Part shown: positions 41,709 to 50,848 of the stretch, one piece after another | Numbering within the stretch: position 1 is the first letter of the stretch | Layout: every line of letters starts with the position of its first letter | Assembly: GCF_902706035.1 (NCBI RefSeq) | Contig: NZ_CACSJA010000022.1 | Coordinates: 1-64,000, forward strand | Direction of reading: 5' to 3' | From: Pantoea sp. 18069 | GTDB taxonomy: Bacteria > Pseudomonadota > Gammaproteobacteria > Burkholderiales > Burkholderiaceae_C | DNA length: 64,000 bases | Notes under the pieces: generated by a model | What the model was told of the DNA's origin: nothing | The model's database searches: none | Seen by the model: only the letters and a program-made list of their open reading frames with translations | Position numbers and translations under genes: made by a program

Positions 41709-42373
41709 GAGAAATACTCCCTCTACAGAAACAAGCGTCTAGTGCTTACAGGGACAGCTTTGGCGTCGAATGAATCGGGCACGAAATGATGATGAAACAA
41801 ATATCTACATTTAATTCCATAAAAATACATTAATTACAAAATTTACCTTTAGTTACTAATTAACAAGGGATGAATGACCGCTTGCTGTAACCCGTGCCGA
41901 CAAACGGCACCCCGTGGCCTGCGGCGCAAGGCCCGCGGGCCTGGCTGCAAAACCCGGGAAATGCGGAGCTGCCACGGCGCGCCGGGGCGGCCGGGCGAGG
42001 CCTTGCTCCAGCCAGGAATCCGGGTTGAGAAAGCCCGCCGCAAACGGCGCCAAGCGAACGGCATGGCACCCTTGTGCTCGTTTCAATTTGCCAATGTTGC
42101 CTTGCTTGCACCTTGTTACTACCCCGTGGGTGGCGTTCCATGCAGTGGCCGCGGAGGCCGCGAGACGCTTGCAAGCAGTGGCATTTGGCCCGGCGCAGAC
42201 GCTACAAATTGTTGCCGGCAGGCTACCGCCAACGGGCGATACAGCAAACCGGCACGGGCTTGCACAGTAGCTACTAGGCAAAGCGCAATGGCGCTGATTC
42301 TTGCGGGAACCAGCAGCGTTTTGTCCGTAACCGCCCGGGCGCTCCGCGCCGCCCTTGAAATGAAGGAACTGTC
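41709..42373. promoter_or_regulatory. Divergent control region of the fibre locus
   Basis: 665 bp without a credible gene separate the LuxR-type regulator and the repeat-protein operon. The stretch 41791-41868 is strikingly AT-rich (below one quarter G+C by my count, in a genome of about two thirds). It contains dyads TTAAT-N13-ATTAA at 41811-41833 and GTTA-N5-TAAC at 41852-41864. Long AT-rich control regions are typical of curli and similar adhesin operons, where silencers and LuxR-type activators compete. The right half is GC-rich and holds the probable 5' leader. Confidence 0.55.
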
Positions 42374-42838
42374 ATGAAAAAGCTTGCCATTCTCTCTCTG
42401 AGCCTGATTTCTGCGGGTGCATTTGCCTTCACCTTTCCCCAACCGCCACAGCCACCAACCCAGCCTTCCGGGCCGCAGATCAATGTCAACGCTCCGTCGG
42501 TCCAGGTCACATCGCTGTCGCATTCGGCGGTCATCAACAGTGCCACCTGGGGTGGCGACGCTCGCCAGAACCTGGCCAGCAACAGCGGCAACGTGAACAT
42601 CAACGCCAACTCGGTGCAGGTGGCACAGGCTCGCAGCAGCGCCATCATCAACACGGCCAGCGGCAGCGGTGCCAAAGCCACGCAGAGCCTGGCGACCAAC
42701 CTGGGCCACGTCAACGTGAACGGAGCGCAGCTGCAACTGGTCGCAGCCAAGCGCTCGTTCATCAGCAACAGCGCCTATGGCAATTCGAGCGCCGTGCAGA
42801 ACCTGTCGACCAACAACGGCTGCCAGACTTGCAACTGA
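42374..42838 (+). CDS. Asn/Gln-rich three-repeat secreted protein, candidate amyloid-like fibre subunit
   Basis: Exported protein of 154 residues. A signal peptide (1-19) and Pro/Gln linker (FPQPPQPPTQPSGPQ) precede three imperfect repeats of 37-39 residues at 36-72, 73-111 and 112-149. Each has an xVNxN start, a VQV-type strand, a SAIINxA strand and an xQNLATNxG end. The sequence closes with CQTC. Regular Asn, Gln, Ser and Ala positions resemble the stacking ladders of curlin and FapC-like functional amyloids, though the repeat is longer than the 22-residue curlin unit. AAGGA precedes the ATG by 7 nt. The gene order with a CsgG-like lipoprotein supports this; fibre formation is inferred. Confidence 0.7.
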   Translation: MKKLAILSLSLISAGAFAFTFPQPPQPPTQPSGPQINVNAPSVQVTSLSHSAVINSATWGGDARQNLASNSGNVNINANSVQVAQARSSAIINTASGSGAKATQSLATNLGHVNVNGAQLQLVAAKRSFISNSAYGNSSAVQNLSTNNGCQTCN

Positions 42839-42933
42839 TGCTGGTCTGACCGGGTTGCCCGCAGCCCAGGCCGGTGCTTGCACGCTGCATGTGCGGCGTC
42901 AACGCCGGCCTTTTCACCGAATGGAGGCTTGCC

Positions 42934-43359
42934 ATGACATTTCCCACCATCGCCGTGACCGCACGCATTTCCTGGGGCCTGCTGCTGCTCGCAGCCATTG
43001 CGGCCCCCGCTGCTGCCGCTCCTGGAGAAGACCCGCTGGTACTGACCACGCCGGTCGAACATCTCAGCATGCCCTGGGCCCCCGCAGCGCCCTCCAAGGG
43101 CCTGGAGACCGAGGACGGCATTCCCTCTGCGATCCAGGCCAAGGTCGCGCGCTACCTGGCGAAATCCATGTCTGCCAATGCCGAGGGCATCCAGACCGAT
43201 GCCGATGCGATCACCACGAACGCCACCCAGGGCCTGCGCCGCTCCTGCACGCAGGAGATTGCAAGCAACACCGACGCCGCAGCCGGCAGGTACGGCCCGA
43301 ACACCAGCCCCGCACAGATCGTGGTGCTGCGCGGCGACCTGATCAACGCCTGCCGCTGA
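42934..43359 (+). CDS. Small secreted protein of the fibre locus
   Basis: Protein of 141 residues that starts at MTFPTIAVTARISW with GGAGG 6 nt upstream. A signal peptide of about 28 residues ends PAAAA before PGEDPLVL. The mature part is mostly helical and polar, with two Cys (in RRSCTQE and INACR) that could form one disulfide, and an NTSPAQIVVLRGDLI segment. I recognise no family. Its position between the repeat protein and the CsgG-like lipoprotein is where curli systems carry small periplasmic factors such as CsgE/CsgF, so a chaperone or nucleator role is a hypothesis only. Confidence 0.7.
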   Translation: MTFPTIAVTARISWGLLLLAAIAAPAAAAPGEDPLVLTTPVEHLSMPWAPAAPSKGLETEDGIPSAIQAKVARYLAKSMSANAEGIQTDADAITTNATQGLRRSCTQEIASNTDAAAGRYGPNTSPAQIVVLRGDLINACR

Positions 43360-43458
43360 CCCGCGCCCACGGCCGCCCCCGGGCCTGGAGCACATCCAGC
43401 CGACAAGAACCCCCTCATGCCACGGCATCGATCTGCCTGCCCTTTGCGGAGCTGCACC

Positions 43459-45186
43459 ATGGACCATCCCGACCGCTTTCGGCACGACGTGCCGTCCTCA
43501 CGCCCGCATGCTGCGCGCAGTCGCCGCGGGCCAGGCCTGCTGGCCGCCGCGCTGGGCCTGAGCGCCCTGCTCGCAGGCTGCACAGCGCCGCTGAACGCCA
43601 GGAAGGACGCCGTATTCCAGAGCTATGGCTATGCGGAAAACCGGCCCACGGTGCGGCCCGTGCGCTCGATATCGAGCTTCTCGGACTCGCTGATGTGCAT
43701 GGACCGCCTGCTGCGCGAAACCGGCATGCCGACCATCCTGATCACCAGCAAGCAGTTGCCCGACTACTCGGGGCGCGTGGCCGTCGCGACCAAGGAAATG
43801 GTGATCACCGCGCTCTCGCAGATGTCGCGGCTGAGCAATGCGTTTCGCTACGTCGACTATGAAGTCGATATCGCGCGCCAGGACACGGTGCAGAACCTGA
43901 CCACCATCCTGCTCAACAACAACCAGATGCAGCTCCAGCGGCCCGCACTCTATATCTCGGGCGCGATCTCCTTTGTCGACCAGAACGTGCTGCGCAACGA
44001 TTTCGACGTCGGCACCTCGGCCAGCCGGCTCGAAACCGGCTACAGCCGCAACCGCAACGCCACCGTCATCGGACTGGAAATGCACCTCGGCGAGTTCCGC
44101 AACCGCACCCTCATTCCCGGGCTGGACTCGGCCAACGAGGTGATCATAGGCAATGGCGGCCAGGGCCTGGACCTGGCGGGCCGCATCGGCAGCTATGGCG
44201 TGCAGTTCACCGTCGGGCGCGACTATGCCCAGGGCTCGGGCCCGGCCGTGCGCACGCTCGTCGAGCTGGGCATGATAGAGCTGCTGGGCAAATGGGCGCG
44301 CGTGCCCTACTGGCAATGCCTGACGCTGGAGCAGACCCATCCCGACTTCCAGCGCCAGCTGCGCGACTGGTACGAGGAGTCGGGCCCCGACGCGCGCCAG
44401 CAGCTGGTGCAGCGCTCGCTGATCCGCAAAGGCTATCTGCCGCTGTCCTCGCAGGTGCTGAGCCCGCAAAGCGGCGCACTGCGCACCGCGCTCGCGCGCT
44501 TCCAGGCCGACCAGGGCATGGTCGTCACGGGCGTCACGGACTTCAGCACCTATGAGCGCGCGCTCAGCGGCTTTGTCGGCGTGGGTCCCGACGGCAAGCT
44601 CACCCGCATCGGCTGGGCCAGCGCGAATGGGCGCAGTCTCGCACTGCCCGGGCAGGCAGGCGCGGGTGGCGCGGGCCTGGCGGTCGCCGAGCGCATGATC
44701 GACATGCAGATCGAGAACATCTCGCTCGACCGCTCGACGTTCGAGGTCGGCGAGCAGATCTTCGTGTCGGCCACCGTTTCGCGCACTTCCTTCATGAGCT
44801 GCTACATGTCCAGCGCCCAGGGCACCGTGATCCGCCTGCTGCCGAACAGCACCAACCCCTCGGGCTGGGTGTCGGCCAACCAGGCCGTGCGCATTCCCGA
44901 CTGGATGAGCCCGTATCCCGGCTTCCTGATGGACGCCGGCAGCCCGGGCAGCGAAGGCGTGGCCTGCTATGCCACGGGCAATGACATCGGCAAACAATTG
45001 CCCGCGGCGTTCCAGGTCGCGCCCTTCCAGCCCATGGCCGGCATCCGCACGCTCGATGACGTGACCGCCGCCATGCAAAAGGCTGCGGGTGCCGATGGCT
45101 TCAGTACCCAGCGCCTGATGTGGCAGGTCGTGCCGCGCCGCGCTGCGCCTGCCGGCGTGCCGCCTGCTGCGCCTGCCGCACGGTGA
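43459..45186 (+). CDS. CsgG/HfaB-like outer-membrane lipoprotein with peptidoglycan-binding-like and DUF4384-like parts
   Basis: Lipoprotein of 575 residues: LSALLAGC puts the lipidated Cys at 41. Residues about 60-280 follow the CsgG/HfaB order. VATKEMVITALSQMSRLSNA parallels the CsgG helix, RPALYISGAISFVDQN the GSI strand, and NATVIGLEMHLGEFRNRTLI the strand pair. GVQFTVGRDYAQGSGPAVRT and LVELGMIELLGKW then match the end of the barrel-forming unit. About 320-375 (RKGYLPLSSQVLSPQSGALR) resembles a peptidoglycan-binding domain. The C-terminus (EQIFVSATVSRTSF) resembles DUF4384. The start at 43459 has GGAG 7 nt upstream. CsgG proteins export curli subunits; here the likely cargo is the repeat protein. 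Confidence 0.68.
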   Translation: MDHPDRFRHDVPSSRPHAARSRRGPGLLAAALGLSALLAGCTAPLNARKDAVFQSYGYAENRPTVRPVRSISSFSDSLMCMDRLLRETGMPTILITSKQLPDYSGRVAVATKEMVITALSQMSRLSNAFRYVDYEVDIARQDTVQNLTTILLNNNQMQLQRPALYISGAISFVDQNVLRNDFDVGTSASRLETGYSRNRNATVIGLEMHLGEFRNRTLIPGLDSANEVIIGNGGQGLDLAGRIGSYGVQFTVGRDYAQGSGPAVRTLVELGMIELLGKWARVPYWQCLTLEQTHPDFQRQLRDWYEESGPDARQQLVQRSLIRKGYLPLSSQVLSPQSGALRTALARFQADQGMVVTGVTDFSTYERALSGFVGVGPDGKLTRIGWASANGRSLALPGQAGAGGAGLAVAERMIDMQIENISLDRSTFEVGEQIFVSATVSRTSFMSCYMSSAQGTVIRLLPNSTNPSGWVSANQAVRIPDWMSPYPGFLMDAGSPGSEGVACYATGNDIGKQLPAAFQVAPFQPMAGIRTLDDVTAAMQKAAGADGFSTQRLMWQVVPRRAAPAGVPPAAPAAR

Positions 45187-45191
45187 GCCCC

Positions 45192-46337
45192 ATGCCCACG
45201 CCAAGCACACGCACCCACCGCAGGAGCTGGGCAGGAGGGGGCCTGGCCCTGGCCCTGGGCCTGCAGTTCTGGGGACCGGCGATGGCACTGGCCACGGGTC
45301 CGCTGTCCGCGGAGCAGCCATCGCTGCGCACCTCCGCGCCCTCGCAGCTCGCCAAGCCGCCCGCCATCGACCCCGCCCGGATGCAGCCCGACACGCCCGC
45401 GGTCAGCGGCGCCGGCCCCCGGCAGCAGCGCCAGGCCCAGGCGCTCAAGCAGTTGCGTGCCCAGGCGGACGATACCGCGCCGCGCAAGGGCCCGCCCGCC
45501 GCCCGCCAGGCCGCGCAGCGCGACGCCGCCTGGCTGCTGGGCCTGCTGTCCCTGCATGGCACGGGTACTGCGCACGACCCGGCAGCCGCACGCCAGTGGT
45601 TTGCGCGCGCCCAGGCACTGGGCCATCCGCTCGCGGCAGCCGGGCTGGCCTGGTGTGCGATCGACGGCTGCGGTGGCCCGCCCCAGCCGGGTGCGGCCGC
45701 GCCCTGGATCGCGCAGTTGCGCCGCAGCGACCCCGCACGCGCGGACTACCTCGATTGGCTGCGCGGGCAGCAGCTCGCGCCCTTGCAGGACACAGACCGC
45801 GCCGCCCCTGCGCGCATGGCCGCAAACCGGCTGCTCGCGCGCGCCGCCGCGGGGGGCAACCCCGCGGCCCAGGTCGAATACGGACTCGCACTGCTGGAGA
45901 ATGGCCAGCGCGAGGCCGCCCTGCTGCAGTTTCGCCAGGCTGCAGCGCGCTCGCCAGCCGCAGCGGCCAACGCCGAGTGGCTGCAGATGACCTCGGCCAG
46001 CAAGCCGGCCGATCGCAACGTCGAACAAAGCGCCCAATGGCTGGCCGAAGCCAAGCGCTACCACCGCGGCGAGGGAGTCCCCGCCAACTACACCGAAGCC
46101 CTGCGGCTGTACCAGCGTGCGGCCAACGCCGGCAATGCCGAGGCACGGCGCATGCTGCAAACGATTTATTCACGCCCCGGGCCCGTGGGCGGCATCGATA
46201 TCCCCTGGATGCAGCAGCTCGCGCGCCTGAACCTCGACGCGCTGGGCCAGGCCGTGCCCGGCACCCTGGCAAGCGTGCACGCGTTCGCGCGCGACCCTAC
46301 GCCCTTGTATGACCTGGTGCCGGCGCAGTGGCGATAA
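45192..46337 (+). CDS. Sel1/TPR-repeat secreted protein of the fibre locus
   Basis: Exported protein of 381 residues (signal peptide residues 1-35, ending MALATG). Alpha-helical Sel1-like repeats occur as AAWLLGLLSLHGTGTAHDPA with AARQWFARAQALGHPLAAAG, then a degenerate middle, then AKRYHRGEGVPANYTEALRL with YQRAANAGNAEARRML. Sel1 proteins are scaffolds in envelope complexes. It starts 5 bp after the CsgG-like gene, so it belongs to the same transcript and may organise the secretion channel in the periplasm. It converges on the HDOD gene. Confidence 0.8.
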   Translation: MPTPSTRTHRRSWAGGGLALALGLQFWGPAMALATGPLSAEQPSLRTSAPSQLAKPPAIDPARMQPDTPAVSGAGPRQQRQAQALKQLRAQADDTAPRKGPPAARQAAQRDAAWLLGLLSLHGTGTAHDPAAARQWFARAQALGHPLAAAGLAWCAIDGCGGPPQPGAAAPWIAQLRRSDPARADYLDWLRGQQLAPLQDTDRAAPARMAANRLLARAAAGGNPAAQVEYGLALLENGQREAALLQFRQAAARSPAAAANAEWLQMTSASKPADRNVEQSAQWLAEAKRYHRGEGVPANYTEALRLYQRAANAGNAEARRMLQTIYSRPGPVGGIDIPWMQQLARLNLDALGQAVPGTLASVHAFARDPTPLYDLVPAQWR

Positions 46338-46342
46338 GCGGC

Positions 46343-47167
46343 TCAGTCCGCGCCCGTCTGACTTCCCGGCCGTGACCAGTCGATGGGCTCCTGCTGCAGC
46401 ACCATGTCGATGTCCAGGCCCAGCGCCAGGCCCACTTCGCTGGGGAAAAGCACGGCGAGTTCACGCTCGCCCAGTGCCGCCTGCGCGGCGCGCACGCGCC
46501 ACACGGCCAGGTGCAGCAGCCCCGCGAGCGGCTCGCTGGCATCGCCGTTGAGCGGTCGCTGCATCTGCTCCAGGCCATCGACCATCGCCGACGGAAACTG
46601 CCAGTGCCGCGCCAGCGCGGCCGTCACCTGCGGGTAGGCAAAGCCCCAGGCGATCTGCTGCTGGCGCGCGCGTTCGAGCGCCAGGGGGGCACTGCGAAGA
46701 TTGAGCGCGGCCGCGCGCTGCGGCGCACGCAGGTGTATCACCCACTCGCCCAGGCCATGCACCAATCCAGCGGCATAGGCGTGGGAAGGGTTGTAGCGCA
46801 CCATGGTCGCCAGCGACCGGGCCAGCCGCGCGGTCTGCAGGCTATAGCGCCAGAACGCCGGCAGATCGATACCCGGCACGGCGCGCGCGTCGCCGCCCGT
46901 GCGTGCCGCGCCGACCAGTGCCTGCAGGCGCTGCGGCGCGAGCACCACCAGCGCTTCGGCAATGCCGCCGATGCGGCCCGACAGCTGATACAGCGGCGCA
47001 TTGGCCTGCGCCAGCAACTGCGCCGTCAGCGCCGGATCGGCCGCAAACAGCTGGGCCAGGCGGCCCAGGCTGGTCGCGGGCGCAGCCAGTTCGGCGCTGA
47101 GCAGCGCCACTGCGCGCGGCCTGCTTGGCAGGCAAACGGGCGCGGCCAGCAGGTCCGACAAATCCAT
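46343..47167 (-). CDS. HDOD-domain signalling protein
   Basis: HDOD protein of 274 residues, a helical domain related to HD hydrolases but without catalytic metal residues. Characteristic features are the early LPSRPRAVALLSAELAAPA segment, QLFAADPALTAQLLAQANAP and AYAAGLVHGLGEWVIH, and an HD-like region without the HD pair. Such proteins act in signalling, motility and biofilm control. No second domain is fused. Translation starts at 47167. It lies between the fibre locus and tex without a clear operon partner. Confidence 0.82.
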   Translation of the reverse strand: MDLSDLLAAPVCLPSRPRAVALLSAELAAPATSLGRLAQLFAADPALTAQLLAQANAPLYQLSGRIGGIAEALVVLAPQRLQALVGAARTGGDARAVPGIDLPAFWRYSLQTARLARSLATMVRYNPSHAYAAGLVHGLGEWVIHLRAPQRAAALNLRSAPLALERARQQQIAWGFAYPQVTAALARHWQFPSAMVDGLEQMQRPLNGDASEPLAGLLHLAVWRVRAAQAALGERELAVLFPSEVGLALGLDIDMVLQQEPIDWSRPGSQTGAD

Positions 47168-47257
47168 GGCGTGGCAGCCCTCTTGATGGCATGGGAACGT
47201 GGGAGGCCATTATGGCCAGGCCCGGCGAAAGCCGCGCCTGGGGGCCCACCATTTAGG

Positions 47258-49612
47258 CTACTTGTTGCGTCCGGGCTGGAGCTTGGCGAATGCCGAAGCC
47301 ATCGCGCTTTGCGCCACCGGTTCATTGCGCCGGGGTGCGGCCGCATAGCCGCGGCCCGCGCCTTCGAAGCGGTTGTCGCGCGGGCCGTCGCGCCGCGCGG
47401 GCGCCGCGTCGAGCTTCATCGTCAGACTGATGCGCTTGCGCGCCACGTCGACTTCAAGGACCTTGACCTTGACGATCTGGCCGGTCTTGACGACTTCGCG
47501 CGCATCGGTGATGTACTTGTGGCTCATCTGGCTCACATGCACCAGGCCGTCCTGGTGCACGCCCAGGTCGACGAAGGCGCCGAACTGCGCGACGTTGCTC
47601 ACCGTGCCTTCGAGCGTCATGCCTTCCTTGAGGTCCTTGATGTCGTCTACGCCGTCGTTGAAGCGCGCGACGACGAAGTCCGGGCGCGGATCACGCCCCG
47701 GCTTCTCGAGCTCGCCCAGGATGTCGCGCACCGTGATCACGCCGAACTGCGGGTTGGCGAACAGCTCGGGCTTGAGCGTCTTGAGCATGTCGGCGCGGCC
47801 CATCAGCTCGGCCACGGGCTTGCCGGTGGTGGCAATGATGCTTTCCACCACGGGATAGGTTTCGGGGTGCACGCCGGTCATGTCCAGCGGATTGTCGCCG
47901 CCGCGTATGCGCAGAAAGCCCGCGCTTTGCTCGAAGGTCTTGGCGCCCAGGCCGCTGACTTCCATCAGTTGCTTGCGGCTCCTGAAGCTGCCGTTGGCAT
48001 CGCGCCAGCGCACGACCGACTTGGCCACGCTGCCCGACAGGCCCGAGACGCGCGCGAGCAGCGGCGCGCTCGCGGTGTTCAGGTCCACGCCCACGGAGTT
48101 CACGCAGTCCTCGACCACGGTGTCGAGCGTGCGCGCGAGCTCGCTCTGGTTCACGTCGTGCTGGTACTGGCCCACGCCTATGCTTTTCGGGTCTATCTTC
48201 ACGAGTTCGGCCAGCGGGTCCTGCAGGCGCCGCGCAATGCTGGCCGCGCCGCGCAGGCTCACATCGACATCGGGCATTTCCTGAGAGGCGAATTCACTGG
48301 CCGAATAGACCGAGGCCCCGGCTTCGCTGACCACGACCTTCTGGATGCTTTGCTCGACCTTGGCCATCAGCTTGATGAGTTCGCCCGCGAGCTTGTCGGT
48401 TTCGCGGCTGGCCGTGCCGTTGCCGATGGCGATCAGGTTCACGCCATGCTTTTCGCAGAGCCTGGCCAGCGTGTGCAGCGCGCCGTCCCAGTCCCTGCGC
48501 GGCTCGTGCGGGAACACGGTGGCGGTGTCGACCAGCTTGCCGTTGGCATCGACCACGGCCACCTTGACGCCGGTGCGAATGCCCGGGTCCAGGCCCATGA
48601 CGGTGCGCGCGCCCGCGGGCGCGGCCAGCAGCAGATCGCGCAGGTTGTCGCCAAACACCTTGATCGCGACCTTCTCGGCATCTTCGCGCAGGCGCGAGAA
48701 CAGGTCGCGCTCGGTCGACAGGCTGAGCTTCACGCGCCAGGTCCAGGCCACGCATTTGCGCAGCAGGTCGTCGGCCGCGCGCTTGGCGTGGCTCCAGCCC
48801 AGGTGCAGCGCGATGCGGCCTTCGGCCAGGCTGGGCTGGCCGGGCTCGGGCTCCACGGGCAGCACCAGCTTGGCTTCGAGGATTTCCAGCGCCCGGCCGC
48901 GAAACACCGCCAGCGCGCGGTGCGAAGGCACGCGGCCTATGGGCTCGTCGTATTCAAAATAGTCACGGAATTTCGCGACCTCGGGGTCGTTCTCGTTCTT
49001 GGCCTCGACCTTCTTGCTGCGCAGCAGCCCCTCTTCCCAGAGCCATTCGCGCAGCGCCTGCACCAGCACCGCATCTTCGGCCCAGCGCTCGGAAAGAATG
49101 TCGCGCACGCCGTCGAGCACCGCCAGCGTGTGGGAAAAATCGGGTCCGGGCTTGCCGTCGTCGAGCAGCGTTGCGGGCCGGCAGTAGGCCTGGGCTTCGG
49201 CATGGGGGTCCAGCGTGGGGTCGGCAAACAGCTTGTCGGCCAGCGGTTCTATGCCGAATTCACGCGCGATCTGGCCCTTGGTGCGGCGCTTTTGCTTGAA
49301 CGGCAGGTAGATGTCTTCGAGTTCCTGCTTGGTCGGCGCGGCGGCGATGGCCGCGCGCAGCGCGTCCGTGAGCTTGCCCTGCTCGTCGATGTTCTTGAGC
49401 ACCGACACGCGCCGGTCTTCAAGTTCGCGCAGATACGACAGCCTGGCTTCGAGCTCGCGCAACTGCACATCGTCGAGACCACCCGTGACCTCCTTGCGGT
49501 AGCGGGCGATGAAGGGCACGGTGGCACCGGAGTCCAGCAACTCGACGGCCGCGGTGACCTGCTGCTGGCTGACTTTGATTTCTGCGGCAATTTGCCCGAT
49601 GATTTTTTGCAT
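47258..49612 (-). CDS. tex: Tex-family S1 RNA-binding transcription accessory protein
   Basis: Tex protein of 784 residues with the full domain order: N-terminal helical Tex region (QLRELEARLSYLRELEDRRV), YqgF-like RNase H-fold domain (VMGLDPGIRTGVKVAVVDAN), helix-hairpin-helix part (LLARVSGLSGSVAKSVVRWR) and C-terminal S1 RNA-binding domain (GMTLEGTVSNVAQFGAFVDL). A basic Arg/Gly/Ala-rich tail follows. Tex binds nucleic acids and RNA polymerase and affects gene expression in stress. Length and start (ATG 49612) are standard. It is divergent to the DUF72 gene. Confidence 0.94.
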   Translation of the reverse strand: MQKIIGQIAAEIKVSQQQVTAAVELLDSGATVPFIARYRKEVTGGLDDVQLRELEARLSYLRELEDRRVSVLKNIDEQGKLTDALRAAIAAAPTKQELEDIYLPFKQKRRTKGQIAREFGIEPLADKLFADPTLDPHAEAQAYCRPATLLDDGKPGPDFSHTLAVLDGVRDILSERWAEDAVLVQALREWLWEEGLLRSKKVEAKNENDPEVAKFRDYFEYDEPIGRVPSHRALAVFRGRALEILEAKLVLPVEPEPGQPSLAEGRIALHLGWSHAKRAADDLLRKCVAWTWRVKLSLSTERDLFSRLREDAEKVAIKVFGDNLRDLLLAAPAGARTVMGLDPGIRTGVKVAVVDANGKLVDTATVFPHEPRRDWDGALHTLARLCEKHGVNLIAIGNGTASRETDKLAGELIKLMAKVEQSIQKVVVSEAGASVYSASEFASQEMPDVDVSLRGAASIARRLQDPLAELVKIDPKSIGVGQYQHDVNQSELARTLDTVVEDCVNSVGVDLNTASAPLLARVSGLSGSVAKSVVRWRDANGSFRSRKQLMEVSGLGAKTFEQSAGFLRIRGGDNPLDMTGVHPETYPVVESIIATTGKPVAELMGRADMLKTLKPELFANPQFGVITVRDILGELEKPGRDPRPDFVVARFNDGVDDIKDLKEGMTLEGTVSNVAQFGAFVDLGVHQDGLVHVSQMSHKYITDAREVVKTGQIVKVKVLEVDVARKRISLTMKLDAAPARRDGPRDNRFEGAGRGYAAAPRRNEPVAQSAMASAFAKLQPGRNK

Positions 49613-49770
49613 GCGCTACTCGCCCCACGGCGATGGATCAAGGAAAGCGTTCAAGTGTGCCATACGGAAAGCGGCGCACAGAGAGTTACAGGTGGCGGGT
49701 GGCTCAACCCTGCGGCATCGAGGCATTCAACGGAAAATGCAAGGCCGCGCCACTTCAGACCACTTTTCCG

Positions 49771-50841
49771 ATGCAAGACGGGCTTTTTGATGATCTTCCG
49801 CCGGCGCCCGAGCCGCCCCCACGCAAGCGCCCGGCTTCGGCGGCCGCAGCCGGCGCCGTGCCGGGGCCCGGCGCCGCCAAGCCGCCCGCGCGGCTGCTGG
49901 ACGTCGCGCAGGAACTGCCGCCGCTGCTGCGCATGGGCGCCTCGACCTGGTCCTACCCTGGCTGGGAGGATCTGGTCTGGGATGGCGCCTATGACGCCAG
50001 CGTGCTGGCAAAGACGGGGCTGACGGCCTATGCCCGGCACCCGCTGCTGCGCACCATCTGCATAGACCGCAGCTTCTGGCGCCCGCTCACCGTGAGCCAG
50101 TACGCGACCTATGCGGGCCAGGTGCCCGCGGATTTCCGCTTTGTCGTCAAATGCCCGTCCGTGGTGACCGATGCGCAGGTGCGCACCGAGGACGGCCGCG
50201 GGCGTGAAGCCAACCCGGCCTTCCTCGACCCGCAGTTGGCCATCACGGCATTTGTCCAGCCCACGCTCGAAGGGCTGGGCGACAAGCTGGCGGTGCTGGT
50301 GTTCCAGCTCAGCCCCCTGCCCTGGGACTGGCTCAACCGGCCGTCGGCGCTGTTCGCGCGGCTGCAGGCGCTGCTGGCAAGCGTGCAGTCGCAGCTTGCC
50401 CAGCATCCCGGAGTCATCGTCGCCGTCGAAGTGCGCGACCCGCAGTTGCTGGTGCCGGCTTTCGCCGACGTGCTGCGCGCGACGGGCTCCACCTTCTGCC
50501 TGGGCCTGCACGGCAAGATGCCGCCGATTGAGGAACAGCTCAGGCTGCTGCGCCTGCTGTGGCCCGGGCCGCTGGTCTGCCGCTGGAACCTGAACCGCCG
50601 CTTCGGCCCCTACGGCTATGAGGATGCCCAGAAGGCGCATGCGCCGTTCAATGCCATCCTCTCGCCCGATCCGCACACACGCGCGCTGCTGGCGCGCACC
50701 ATTGCCGGCATCACGGGCAGGGGCCAGCGCGCCTACGTCACCGTGAGCAACGACGCCGAAGGCTGCGCGCCGCGCTCGATTGCGCTGCTGGCCGAGGCGG
50801 TACTCGAGGAGACAGCCGCCCGCAACGAGCGGCCGCGCTGA
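49771..50841 (+). CDS. DUF72-domain protein
   Basis: DUF72 (YecE-like) TIM-barrel protein of 356 residues. A disordered Pro/Ala-rich N-terminal stretch of about 50 residues is followed by the domain start LRMGASTWSYPGWEDLVWDG. Conserved blocks are RTICIDRSFWRP, FRFVVKCPS, VFQLSPLPWDW, VAVEVRDPQLL and CRWNLNRRFGPYGYEDAQ, then YVTVSNDAEG at the end. Several of these line the presumed active site. The function of the family is not established. The start MQDGLFDD at 49771 is preferred over one 138 bp upstream. It converges on the efflux operon with a 7-bp gap. Confidence 0.87.
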   Translation: MQDGLFDDLPPAPEPPPRKRPASAAAAGAVPGPGAAKPPARLLDVAQELPPLLRMGASTWSYPGWEDLVWDGAYDASVLAKTGLTAYARHPLLRTICIDRSFWRPLTVSQYATYAGQVPADFRFVVKCPSVVTDAQVRTEDGRGREANPAFLDPQLAITAFVQPTLEGLGDKLAVLVFQLSPLPWDWLNRPSALFARLQALLASVQSQLAQHPGVIVAVEVRDPQLLVPAFADVLRATGSTFCLGLHGKMPPIEEQLRLLRLLWPGPLVCRWNLNRRFGPYGYEDAQKAHAPFNAILSPDPHTRALLARTIAGITGRGQRAYVTVSNDAEGCAPRSIALLAEAVLEETAARNERPR

Positions 50842-50848
50842 GCGTGCG

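Noticed and set aside
41874..42373. Searched for a riboswitch or small RNA in the leader of the repeat-protein gene
   Set aside because: No known aptamer core or clear hairpin with T-run was visible, so nothing can be supported.
46511..50023. A 1170-residue open reading on the plus strand
   Set aside because: It is antisense to the HDOD gene and tex, rich in His, Arg and Gln, with no domain. It is a shadow of GC-rich coding DNA.
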